A DNA stretch of 49,970 nucleotides from Nitrospirota bacterium (GTDB lineage Bacteria > Nitrospirota > Thermodesulfovibrionia > UBA6902). Every line of letters begins with the position of its first letter. Positions within the stretch are counted from its first letter, which is position 1. Below the pieces are notes generated by a model that saw nothing but the letters and a program-made list of their open reading frames with translations, did no database searches and was not told the origin of the DNA. Made by a program: the position numbers and the translations under genes. The stretch covers positions 84,324 through 134,293 of the forward strand of contig JACQZF010000032.1 of assembly GCA_016213945.1 (NCBI GenBank), in the 5' to 3' direction. This document shows, piece after piece, positions 23,814-31,368 of this stretch.

Positions 23814-25312
23814 CAACTCAAACTCTTGCTCAAGAATTTATTATACTGCTCCTCTTCCAGAATATACCGCCCGACGAGAAACGAAGACATCATGGCGCCC
23901 ATTATCCCCGGTAAAAGGGAGCTTTGTCCGGCGGCGTATAAATTGCGGAGGGGGAGCTTGCCGATCAGATTGTACTGGCCGATCTTCTGTTTTACTCCAT
24001 AAGCAGAGCCATCAGGACTGTTCAGGTAATCTCTAAATGTAAGCACGGACGCTGAGTTAATAACTTTTATCCGGTCTTTATATCTGGGGAACGCGTTATA
24101 AATACGGCCTGTTATATTTTCAACCCTCTCTTCTTTGTAATCCCCGTAAGACTGCGACCTCCTGCCGGTCTTTGAATCCTTCCAGTTCTCAACGTGCTCA
24201 ATGAAGGACGGTTCAAACGCGTTAATGGTTTTGTATATTTTCCCCTTCACTTCTTCTATTGATTTAATGATCACCAATGCCGAAGCCCCTGTGTTCGCCG
24301 GATCTAAAAGCTGATTAACATCTGTGTGAGGAAAGATGGAGAGTATATTTGAATTAAAATCGGGTTCATCATATTCTTCATCCAGGACCGCAAAGACCGT
24401 AAAGAAACCCGCAGAGGATTCAAATGATGTGACACGGTCAACAAATGCCTTGCTTAAATGCTGCTCCGGCAGGACCTTTAATATTTCGCCCGGATGTATT
24501 GTAAATATACAGTTTTCAGCCGTGACCTCTTCGCCTGTATTAAGGATGAACCTGCCCACCTTTTTATTGTAGACGTCTTCCAGCCTTGCAATGTATTTGC
24601 CGCAGCGTATTTCTATATCGGAGCTTTTAAATTTTGCCTCAAAGGCCTTTATGAAGGCCTCCCCGCCGTCTTTGACCCGCGCGACCGACTCATAAAGTCC
24701 GAGACACATCCTGCTGTGATTGGCAAAAGAGATCTCCTTAGGCATCACGCCGTAGCACATCGCAAAACCGGACAGCAGCGCCTTTAAAACAGGGTTCCCG
24801 GTCAGCCCGTTTAATACCTCATCAAGGCTCAGAAAATCTTCATTCATAGGGCTGTGTAACGCGGTGAGCGCCTGCAGATTCATGGAGGGCGTGTTAGCGC
24901 AGACCTGCTGGACTTTCTCAAAATACCTGTCAAGTGCCGACACTTCCCCGGGGAAATAGTCTTTAAATTTTTTCTTTAATTTTTCAAGCCCGTACGGGAT
25001 CTCATAGAGCCTGCCTTCCGGTTCAAAGAAAAAGGAGTTTGCGTTCTCTTCAGATAAAAATACCGGCTGGATCAGGTCCCGGATACCAAGCACCGACAGC
25101 ATGTCGTACAGCAGGCCGTTTTTATGAAGCCCCCCGGTGAAATGGAAACCTGTATCAAAAGGGACGCCCTTTTTATAAAACCGTGACACAGAGCCGCCGA
25201 TGCGCGGGCTCTTTTCAAGCAGCAGCACCTTGCGCCCGTTCATCCCGAGGATAAGCGCCATCGTCAATCCGCTGATTCCGCTTCCAACAACTATGTCGTC
25301 ATATTTTTGCAT
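23813..25312 (-). CDS. Phytoene desaturase/CrtI-like FAD-dependent oxidoreductase
   Basis: 499 residues. The N-terminal dinucleotide-binding GSGISGL, the LLEKSPRIGG strand and FDTGFHFTGG mark the CrtI/CrtISO/phytoene-dehydrogenase superfamily. The C-terminus (LYAAGQSSLLPGIMGAMMSSFLVG) is the usual FAD-binding end. Family members desaturate, isomerise or saturate conjugated polyenes. It is not part of the core aryl-polyene set, so here it probably alters the double-bond pattern of the product. Genes of this family also appear in published candidate clusters for anammox ladderane lipids. No carotenoid backbone genes are visible nearby. Confidence 0.87.
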   Translation of the reverse strand: MQKYDDIVVGSGISGLTMALILGMNGRKVLLLEKSPRIGGSVSRFYKKGVPFDTGFHFTGGLHKNGLLYDMLSVLGIRDLIQPVFLSEENANSFFFEPEGRLYEIPYGLEKLKKKFKDYFPGEVSALDRYFEKVQQVCANTPSMNLQALTALHSPMNEDFLSLDEVLNGLTGNPVLKALLSGFAMCYGVMPKEISFANHSRMCLGLYESVARVKDGGEAFIKAFEAKFKSSDIEIRCGKYIARLEDVYNKKVGRFILNTGEEVTAENCIFTIHPGEILKVLPEQHLSKAFVDRVTSFESSAGFFTVFAVLDEEYDEPDFNSNILSIFPHTDVNQLLDPANTGASALVIIKSIEEVKGKIYKTINAFEPSFIEHVENWKDSKTGRRSQSYGDYKEERVENITGRIYNAFPRYKDRIKVINSASVLTFRDYLNSPDGSAYGVKQKIGQYNLIGKLPLRNLYAAGQSSLLPGIMGAMMSSFLVGRYILEEEQYNKFLSKSLS

Positions 25313-25327
25313 TTGAACATTTTCATC

Positions 25328-25459
25328 CGCAGATTACACAGATAGCGCAGATTAATAAGAAGTTCATAAAGCCTCATCAATTGTCATTCCCGCAGTCAGT
25401 AAGCGGGAATCCAGACAGTTGGATGAACTGGATGCCCGATTAAGAATTTCGGGCATGAC
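25328..25459. repeat. Composite repeat: CACAGATT arms plus cruciform repeat copy D
   Basis: Copy D spans 25383-25459: outer GTCAT/ATGAC, hairpin CCCGC..GCGGG, central ATCCAG/CTGGAT, hairpin GCCCGA..TCGGGC. It is preceded by CACAGAT-family sequence (25328-25357) whose complement (TTTCTGTGGC) follows at about 25467-25476. One element is therefore nested in another. Confidence 0.7.
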
Positions 25460-25520
25460 GGCTAATTTCTGTGGCTAAAATTCACTACAATTCTCTGCAC
25501 ACTCCGTGGTCAATCAATCC

Positions 25521-26243
25521 CTACATCGCCAGTCCGCCGTTGACGCCGATGACCTGTCCGTGGATATACATGTTTTCTTCCGTGCACAGGAAGTTCACTA
25601 CTGAGGCAACATCCTCGGACCTGCCAACCCGGTTCAGGGGAATTAACGGCAGCACCTGCGCCTTCGGGATTTTCTCTGTCAGTTCCGTTTCAATGAAACC
25701 GGGCGCAACCACATTGACAAGAATATTTTTCTTTCCCACTTCACGCGCTAACGCCTTGGCCGCGCCGATCAGTCCCGCCTTTGAAGCGGAATAATTTACC
25801 TGCCCCGCATGGCCTATCTGTCCGGACGTTGACGATACAATAACAATGCGTCCCTTCTTGGCCCGTAACATTGAAAACAATACCGTGCGTGTCACGTTGT
25901 AAAACCCGTCAAGATTTGTTGAGAGGACGGAATCCCACTCATCTCTTGTCATCCACACTAACAAATTATCGCGGGTGATCCCCGAATTGTACACGAGCAC
26001 ATCAGGAGCGAAGTCCTCAACTCTCGTGGCCAGTGCGTCTTCCGTCTCTTTGTAGCTTGAGACGTCAAACGGTATCAAATCGCAGGCCACGCCTGAAGCT
26101 TCTATCTCCGACTTAACTTCTTTTGCGGCCTCGTGATTGCTCTTGTAGGTCAGCCAGATATTAAATCCGGATTTAGCCAGACTTAAAGCTATCGCGCGCC
26201 CGATGCCTCGGCTTCCGCCGATTATTAATGCAGTCTTTGCCAT
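25521..26243 (-). CDS. 3-Oxoacyl-ACP reductase, FabG/ApeQ-like
   Basis: 240 residues, a short-chain dehydrogenase. GGSRGIG binds NADPH, and the catalytic Ser (VSSTSGQ) and Y-x3-K (YSASK) are in place. The NVVAPGFIETELT and GVNGGLAM segments are typical of FabG. It would reduce 3-ketoacyl-ACP for the cluster. It is the first gene of the minus-strand cluster and has a good sigma70-type promoter just upstream. No Shine-Dalgarno site is seen. Confidence 0.93.
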   Translation of the reverse strand: MAKTALIIGGSRGIGRAIALSLAKSGFNIWLTYKSNHEAAKEVKSEIEASGVACDLIPFDVSSYKETEDALATRVEDFAPDVLVYNSGITRDNLLVWMTRDEWDSVLSTNLDGFYNVTRTVLFSMLRAKKGRIVIVSSTSGQIGHAGQVNYSASKAGLIGAAKALAREVGKKNILVNVVAPGFIETELTEKIPKAQVLPLIPLNRVGRSEDVASVVNFLCTEENMYIHGQVIGVNGGLAM

Positions 26244-26543
26244 AGGAATGTCCGGTTATTATATTAGTACCAGAGGCGTTTTTTCAATGAATAACGTCGC
26301 TTCCTTGCTGAGCCCACATAATTCATGGCGAACTTCGTTTCAATAGTTGCAGGCATGGAAGGCTGTGGAAGAATTTCTATACGACACCGCTTAAAAGCAG
26401 ATGGCAAAGGGCAGAGAGCATAAAGTTAGAGGCATTAATACTATTCGCCCTGAAGCAAAAGTGTAATATGCCGTTTGTCGATTTTAGAAATTCTGGAGCA
26501 GTCTTTCATGCCTGCGCCGATAGCGCGGGACCTCTTAACGTGA
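26244..26543. other. 300-base gap upstream of the lipid/polyene cluster
   Basis: It holds the fabG promoter. The remainder is unexplained: a 32-codon plus-strand frame (MANFVSIVAGMEGCG...) at about 26325-26423 without ribosome-binding site, and sequence resembling no element elsewhere in the window. It could be a decayed gene. Confidence 0.4.
26258..26287 (-). promoter_or_regulatory. Sigma70-type promoter of the lipid/polyene cluster
   Basis: -35 TTGAAA (26282-26287), 18-base spacer, -10 TATAAT (26258-26263). The predicted transcript start is about 8 bases before the fabG ATG, leaving no room for a ribosome-binding site. Confidence 0.65.
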
Positions 26544-27524
26544 TTACCCGCCGATCTTGGACATGGGGTTTATGCGATCGGGAGAATCCATATTTTCTTT
26601 GATCAGGTGCCGCTCCGGTTTTATTTTGACAGCCTTGAGGAACAACTCTTCGATCTCGTCGTCGGAGGCGCCGTTTCTCATCGGGGTTTTGATATCAATT
26701 TCAACCTTTGAAAAGAGACACGGCCTGATCTTCCCGTTAGAGGTGAGGCGCAGCCTGTTGCAGAAGCCGCAGAAATGGTCGCTGACAGGGCTGATGATCC
26801 CGATAACTCCTTTTGCGCCCTTTATCCTGTAATTTCTTGACGGCCCTTTGCCTTTGAACTCATAACTCTCCAGGCTGCCCAGAGGAGATATTATTTCCAT
26901 GATCTCCGCCGCGCTTACGCACTTTTCTTTCTGCCAGGTTTCACCGGAAGACACGGGCATAAATTCTATAAACCTTATGTGATAGTCCTTCTCAAGCGTT
27001 AGGGCCGCAAAAGAAAGTATCTCATCGTCATTTATCCCCCGGATGGGGACAACATTGATCTTCACCGGCGAAAGCCCGGCCCTCTCCGCCTCGCTTATCG
27101 CCGCAAGGACGCGCCTGATATCGCCCCCTTTTGTTATGGCCCTGTATCTTTCGGCATCCATCGTATCGAGGCTTATATTTACACGGGCAAGGCCTGCATT
27201 CTTTAATTCTCCGGCAAGCTCAGGCAGCAGGATGCCGTTTGTGGTAAGGCTCAGGTCATGTATGCCGGTTTGTTTGATCGCTGAGATCAGGTCAAGGATA
27301 TTTTTTCTCAGAAGGGGCTCGCCGCCTGTTATCCTGACTTTTCTCAGGCCGTGTTTATGCGCGATGCGCACGAACCTGACAATTTCCCCGTCAGTCATGA
27401 TCTCAGCATCAGCAAAATTCCTCAGCCCCTTTGACGGCGTGCAGTACACGCATTTCAGGTTGCACTTGTCCGTGATGGATATCCGGAGATAATCAATGCG
27501 CCGGTTGTATGAATCTTTTATCAT
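26544..27524 (-). CDS. moaA: GTP 3',8-cyclase MoaA
   Basis: 326 residues. It catalyses the first step of molybdenum cofactor synthesis, turning GTP into 3',8-cyclo-GTP. The N-terminal radical SAM cluster is C21-x3-C25-x2-C28. The C-terminal second cluster uses the Cys residues of FCGFCNRLRL and IRPCLF. The protein ends in Gly-Gly, as MoaA requires. A palindrome separates it from the MoeA-like gene upstream. Confidence 0.96.
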   Translation of the reverse strand: MIKDSYNRRIDYLRISITDKCNLKCVYCTPSKGLRNFADAEIMTDGEIVRFVRIAHKHGLRKVRITGGEPLLRKNILDLISAIKQTGIHDLSLTTNGILLPELAGELKNAGLARVNISLDTMDAERYRAITKGGDIRRVLAAISEAERAGLSPVKINVVPIRGINDDEILSFAALTLEKDYHIRFIEFMPVSSGETWQKEKCVSAAEIMEIISPLGSLESYEFKGKGPSRNYRIKGAKGVIGIISPVSDHFCGFCNRLRLTSNGKIRPCLFSKVEIDIKTPMRNGASDDEIEELFLKAVKIKPERHLIKENMDSPDRINPMSKIGG

Positions 27525-27535
27525 AGTTGTTTATA

Positions 27536-27606
27536 TCCACAGATTCCACAGATAAAATACAGCGGCTTCAAAAAAGAGAATCTGCGGCATCTGTGTAATC
27601 TACGGA
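27536..27606. repeat. CACAGATT-family inverted repeat between moaA and the MoeA-like gene
   Basis: TCCACAGATTCCACAGAT (27536-27553) is matched by ATCTGTGTAATCTACGGA (27589-27606), 14 of 18 paired. Confidence 0.6.
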
Positions 27607-27613
27607 CTAAAAA

Positions 27614-28678
27614 TTATTTACCGAACGGACACACCGGGTAGTTGCATACCTTGCACTTCAGGCACATCCCGCCGTGACCGAGCTCCGCAAGCTCTTTCCT
27701 GCCGATCTTTTCACCTGCTAAGATCCTCGGCAGGATGAGATCGAACACAGTAATGCTGGCATACATTCCGCAAGCAGGTATTCCGAGAATGGGGATAGCG
27801 CCAACGTACGCAACCAGAAACATGGAGCCCGGCAAAACCGGCGAGCCGTATGTAAATTCCTCAACGCCGAGATTCCTGATCGCAAATCTTGTTACATCGT
27901 CGGGGTCAACCGACATCCCGCCTGTTGTAATTATCAGATCGGCCCCGGCGGAGATCAATTCCTTGATCCTGTCTTCGATATGCGTCGCGTCGTCAGGTGC
28001 GAAATGCACGCCTATGACCTCTCCATCCACGCCCTTTATCTTTTTCCTTATCACGGGTTCAAAGGCGTCTTTGATCCTGCCGTGATAAACTTCGTTGCCT
28101 GTTATCACAATCCCGGTCTTTGGTCTCCTCATTTCCTTCACGCTGAGAACACCGCCTGCGCCTTCAGCAATTTTCACCGCATCTTCAACAATAGATTTTT
28201 TCACGACGAGCGGAATCGCCCTTGTCCCGGCAGCAAGCTGCCCCTCTTTAACAACGGTGTTATTGTGGACAGTAGCGCACATTACCTCGCCAAGCATATT
28301 GAATTCAAGGAGCGCGTCACGGTTGACCTTCAGCAGGCCATTCCTTGAGGCGACGAGATTTATCTTCCCCTCATTCGGCTCTCCGTCCATTTTTACGCCT
28401 TCGCCAGCAAGCGCCTTTGCAATAGCGAATGCCGCGTCGTTCTCGTGCATCTCGTCTTCTTTGATCTCGAGGACAAACAGATGCTCCTTGCCGAGCCTTT
28501 GAAGATGGCTGATGTCCTCTTCACGGATAATGTGCCCCTTTTTAAATGCCCTGCCCTTGAATTCCCCCGGCCTTATCTCCGTGATATCATGGGCGAGTAC
28601 CGTCCCGACAGCCTCAGTAACAGGCACTACCTTTGTGCCGATGCCTTTTTCTTTCACGTCATCCTGAATGTCGCACAT
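27614..28678 (-). CDS. MoeA-like molybdopterin-binding protein with Cys-rich tail
   Basis: 354 residues. The core is a MoCF/MoeA-type molybdopterin-binding fold (VITGNEVYHG, ADLIITTGGMSVDPDDVT, GIPACGMYASITVFDLILPRILAGE). MoeA enzymes insert molybdate or tungstate into molybdopterin. The protein ends with CLKCKVCNYPVCPFGK, four Cys in a C-x2-C-x2-C-x4-C arrangement that could bind an iron-sulfur cluster or zinc and is not part of standard MoeA. The middle domain 2 of MoeA looks reduced. AGGAGG lies eight bases before the ATG. It sits between moaA and a ModE-like regulator. Confidence 0.85.
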   Translation of the reverse strand: MCDIQDDVKEKGIGTKVVPVTEAVGTVLAHDITEIRPGEFKGRAFKKGHIIREEDISHLQRLGKEHLFVLEIKEDEMHENDAAFAIAKALAGEGVKMDGEPNEGKINLVASRNGLLKVNRDALLEFNMLGEVMCATVHNNTVVKEGQLAAGTRAIPLVVKKSIVEDAVKIAEGAGGVLSVKEMRRPKTGIVITGNEVYHGRIKDAFEPVIRKKIKGVDGEVIGVHFAPDDATHIEDRIKELISAGADLIITTGGMSVDPDDVTRFAIRNLGVEEFTYGSPVLPGSMFLVAYVGAIPILGIPACGMYASITVFDLILPRILAGEKIGRKELAELGHGGMCLKCKVCNYPVCPFGK

Positions 28679-28717
28679 ACTAATGGACCTCCTACCTTCT
28701 ATAAAACAATATCTGCT

Positions 28718-29089
28718 TTATCGGATCTTTTTTCCTGTTGATCTTTTCAAAGACTTGCTTGCCCCGAATATTCCTGAAAACTTACTGTCGATAATCTCAG
28801 TTACGCCTTCTTCAAGTTTTTTGTATTTCACTAAAAACACCTCAGCATTTTTTGTAAGCGCCGCGCCGCCGCCGTTCCTTCCCCCGGTCTTTCTTTCAAC
28901 AAGAGGGAGGCCGAGCCTTCGCTCCATGGATTGAATATAACTCAAGGCTTTTCTGTATGAAATATTAATCTCCTTTGCAGCCCTGTTTATCGAGCCGTAT
29001 TTGATAATCCCCTCAAGCAGCGCCCTTCTGCCGCTGCCGAATACGGCTTCGCCATCCACCTCAAGCCATATCTTTGAGCGTATCTGCAT
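28718..29089 (-). CDS. ModE-like winged-helix regulator (DNA-binding domain only)
   Basis: 123 residues matching the N-terminal LysR-type helix-turn-helix domain of ModE: LLEGIIKYGSINRAAKEINISYRKALSYI is the recognition region, followed by LVERKTGGRNGGGAALT. The C-terminal molybdate-binding Mop domains of full ModE are missing, so metal sensing, if any, must occur differently. It lies upstream of the MoeA-like and moaA genes and has a perfect inverted repeat over its own promoter, which suggests autorepression. A -10 box sits six bases before the ATG. Confidence 0.85.
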   Translation of the reverse strand: MQIRSKIWLEVDGEAVFGSGRRALLEGIIKYGSINRAAKEINISYRKALSYIQSMERRLGLPLVERKTGGRNGGGAALTKNAEVFLVKYKKLEEGVTEIIDSKFSGIFGASKSLKRSTGKKIR

Positions 29090-29092
29090 ATA

Positions 29093-29120
29093 ACCGTTAT
29101 AACATAATTGTCATAACGGT
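29093..29120. promoter_or_regulatory. Inverted-repeat operator of the ModE-like gene
   Basis: ACCGTTAT (29093-29100) and ATAACGGT (29113-29120) are perfect reverse complements separated by 12 bases. The pair spans the spacer from the -10 box to the edge of the -35 box. Known ModE sites share a CGTTATAT/ATATAACG-like core, so this is probably its autoregulatory site. Confidence 0.6.
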
Positions 29121-29125
29121 GTCCA
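29096..29125 (-). promoter_or_regulatory. Putative leaderless promoter of the ModE-like gene
   Basis: -35 TGGACA (29120-29125), 18-base spacer, -10 TATAAC (29096-29101), then six bases to the ATG. Confidence 0.6.
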
Positions 29126-29223
29126 TAAAAAAATAAGAAGTTGAGAGGATAAGAAGATATGAAGCTGAGAAAAAGCAGAACTATTCAGTCCTCATCTTCT
29201 ATTCTTCTCAGTGTTCTCAGTGG

Positions 29224-29754
29224 TTAACACTTCAGATCCATTTTTATCTTTCCGTTGGATCCGATGCTTATCAGCTTTGCATAATGAATGGAATAGAGAT
29301 GCATCACCTTTTCAGGGCTGCCCTGTATCGCAACAACCTCCGCGATATAGACGGTATGGTCTCCTGTCTCCACCTGGTCCACTACCTTGCACTCAAAAGA
29401 CACCGTCGATCCATCAATGGCAGGAGGCTTTACCGCCTTTGAATGAACAGCCTTGAACCCCGTATCCTTGAATTTGTCCGTCACTCTGCCGCTCTTTGTG
29501 CCGCAGGTCCATGCGTCCTTTTCCTGGCCTTCTGAAGGAAAGCAGAGCACAAATTCCCTGTGATGCTCAAGGCACTCGTGCGAATATCTCTGATGTCCCA
29601 CTGAAACGGCAATCATCAGCGGCGACCATGACGTAAACATCCACCATGACAGCCCCATGATGTTGGGCCTTTCTCTTTTGTCCAATGTAACGATCAGGAC
29701 ATAAGGATACGGCGAAGCTAATTCAAAGGCCTTCTGTTTTTCAAGTTCTTTCAT
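29224..29754 (-). CDS. Flavin reductase-like FMN-binding protein
   Basis: 176 residues of the flavin reductase/DIM6-NTAB split-barrel family: YPYVLIVTLDKRERPNIMGLSWWMFTSWSPLMIAVSV is the FMN-binding strand region. Such proteins bind FMN and often reduce flavin with NAD(P)H or act in anaerobic electron transfer; the substrate is not predictable. AGGAGG is seven bases before the ATG. No operon partner is evident. Confidence 0.85.
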   Translation of the reverse strand: MKELEKQKAFELASPYPYVLIVTLDKRERPNIMGLSWWMFTSWSPLMIAVSVGHQRYSHECLEHHREFVLCFPSEGQEKDAWTCGTKSGRVTDKFKDTGFKAVHSKAVKPPAIDGSTVSFECKVVDQVETGDHTVYIAEVVAIQGSPEKVMHLYSIHYAKLISIGSNGKIKMDLKC

Positions 29755-29775
29755 CGTAAGCCTCCTCTTTAATTT

Positions 29776-29904
29776 ACCACAGAGTACACGGAGAAAACGG
29801 AAAGATTTCGGACAAGCCGAAGTAACAGACCATTATGTCATTCCTGCTTGTCAGGAATCCTTCTTTTTGAAAGCACAAAGTATTATCTCTGTGTACTCTG
29901 TGGT
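29776..29904. repeat. CACAGAG-family inverted repeat enclosing a half cruciform element
   Basis: ACCACAGAGTACACGGAGA (29776-29794) pairs with TCTCTGTGTACTCTGTGGT (29886-29904) with one mismatch. Inside lies a GTCATTCC...GGAATCC half-element (29837-29860) related to the cruciform repeats. Confidence 0.7.
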
Positions 29905-29905
29905 T

Positions 29906-30802
29906 TCATTCCATTAATTCCTCTACCTCGCTCAAATCCGGGATTCCCGCTCTCCCGCCTAATTTCCTGCATTTCAACGCTGCAAAAGCTGAAGCAAAAC
30001 GCACGGTCTCTTTTATATTCCATCCCTGTAACAGCCCGTAAATATATCCGCCGTGAAACACATCCCCCGCCCCGGTCGTGTCAACCACGTCAACTTTAAA
30101 TGCGGGTATATGAAAGACTTCACCTCCGGAGATTGTTATGCTGCCTTTGCTGCCGAGCGTGATCGTCGCCGCCTTTGCGCCAAACGACTTCATGTTGAGA
30201 ATGACCTTTTCAGGGTCAAAGCTGCCGGGAGTGGTTACGAATTCTCTTGCAAACTCTTCCGAACCAACTACGTAGTCACATAACTGCGCAAGCTCGATCA
30301 TTCCCTCTCTCACCCTGCCTGCGTCAAGCATTACTGGAATATTTTTTTCTTTTGCCTTTTGAGCGGCGTACATCGAAGCCTCTGCCATAAGGCCGTCTAC
30401 GAGCAGGAAGCCGGCATTGTCAAGGAGATCATCCGGCAATTCATGCGGTTTTAAAGGTCCTGCTGAAGGTCTTTTCCAGAAGATCGTGCGTCTGCCGCTG
30501 CCTTTTTCAACAGCTATAAATGCGACCTGTGAATCTGAGCGCGGCCTTGTCAACAGCCCCTTGATATCGATGCCTTCAGACCGGATGGATTCAGAGATCT
30601 TTTTACCGGCTTCGTCGTCTCCGGTTATGCCGCAGAAACTGCAATCAATACCCAACCTTGAAAGGCTGACAAGCGCTGTCGCAACCGGCCCGCCGCCGGA
30701 TATGGTCCACCCGAGGACCTCTTTTTTTGTATCCGGCGCAGGGAAGGAATCTATAATAAACAAATGATCAAGCGAACACTGTCCCAGCCCAGCGACTTTC
30801 AT
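29906..30802 (-). CDS. PfkB-family carbohydrate/nucleoside kinase
   Basis: 298 residues of the ribokinase family. WTISGGGPVATALVSLSRLG is the substrate lid region and DTTGAGDVFHGGY is PfkB signature 2 with the catalytic Asp and anion hole. The sugar or nucleoside substrate is unknown. The start at 30802 is preferred: a -10 box lies seven bases upstream, and the family N-terminus MKVAGLGQ begins there. The longer open frame to 30937 only reads through a G/C palindrome. Confidence 0.87.
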   Translation of the reverse strand: MKVAGLGQCSLDHLFIIDSFPAPDTKKEVLGWTISGGGPVATALVSLSRLGIDCSFCGITGDDEAGKKISESIRSEGIDIKGLLTRPRSDSQVAFIAVEKGSGRRTIFWKRPSAGPLKPHELPDDLLDNAGFLLVDGLMAEASMYAAQKAKEKNIPVMLDAGRVREGMIELAQLCDYVVGSEEFAREFVTTPGSFDPEKVILNMKSFGAKAATITLGSKGSITISGGEVFHIPAFKVDVVDTTGAGDVFHGGYIYGLLQGWNIKETVRFASAFAALKCRKLGGRAGIPDLSEVEELME

Positions 30803-30809
30803 GTTTATA

Positions 30810-30838
30810 ATCATAAGGGTGTTAATAAGAGAATGCAA
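30810..30838 (-). promoter_or_regulatory. Putative leaderless promoter of the PfkB-family gene
   Basis: -35 TTGCAT (30833-30838), 17-base spacer, -10 TATGAT (30810-30815), seven bases to the ATG at 30802. Confidence 0.4.
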
Positions 30839-30856
30839 CGGGGACGGTATCTTAAA

Positions 30857-30898
30857 GTCTCCCCTCCCTTGACGGGAGGGGATGAAGGGGAGGGTGAA
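30857..30898. repeat. G/C-run palindrome upstream of the PfkB-family gene
   Basis: CCCCTCCC (30861-30868) pairs with GGGAGGGG (30874-30881) and a further GGGGAGGG follows. It is related to the in-frame elements in mnmG and the MMPL gene, but here it is intergenic. Confidence 0.65.
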
Positions 30899-31050
30899 AA
30901 CAGCAAGAGAAATGGAAGTGCATGCCCGTTGCCTCAAATAGAAATCGATATGAAATGATAATCGTTGAATTTAAGATATGATATAATTACGTTTCTACAG
31001 GTCTCTAAAATAGTTTGAGATAAAAAAACATCACTTCCTTTTTATGATAA

Positions 31051-31368
31051 CTGCCCGAAAAAACATGGATTCATCTGCGGATCGTATACCATGATAGCGG
31101 CATCGGGATTCCGAAAGAAGACATCGATAAAATATTCAATCCCTTCTTCTCAACAAAGTCTAAAGGGGAAGGTACGGGTTTAGGCATGAGCATAAGCTAT
31201 GGTATTATACAGGAACACGGAGGCGGGATCACGATCGAGAGCGTTGAGAACGAATATACCGACGTCTTTATTGATCTTCCGGTAAACCCCGGTAATCCCG
31301 GCGGGGCGATAACCCCTGCAGCAGAGCAGCGTCGCATTATTTCTAACGGGGTAAAGGAGAATGAATGA
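31051..31368 (+). pseudogene. Histidine kinase remnant (C-terminal ATPase part only)
   Basis: From an in-frame stop at 31048-31050 the frame reads straight into the G1 box (HDSGIGIP), F box (IFNPFFSTK) and G2 box (GEGTGLGMSISYG) of a HATPase_c domain and ends with a TGA that overlaps the next gene's ATG. The sensor, the phospho-accepting His and the N box are absent, and no start codon with a ribosome-binding site exists before the G1 box. It was presumably a full kinase paired with the downstream receiver. ATG 31186 is inside the G2 box and cannot give a working domain. Confidence 0.82.

Noticed and set aside
5264-26243. Carotenoid biosynthesis as the role of the cluster
   Set aside because: Only the CrtI-like oxidoreductase would fit; no geranylgeranyl synthase or phytoene synthase gene is present, while ACP, KS, KR and dehydratase genes point to an acyl-ACP pathway.
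26244-28720. Molybdenum cofactor riboswitch near moaA
   Set aside because: None of the gaps around moaA or the MoeA-like gene shows the expected conserved riboswitch core; only palindromes and promoter-like sites are present.
30803-30937. N-terminal extension of the PfkB-family frame
   Set aside because: It reads through a G/C palindrome and does not match ribokinase-family N-termini; ATG 30802 fits both family and promoter.
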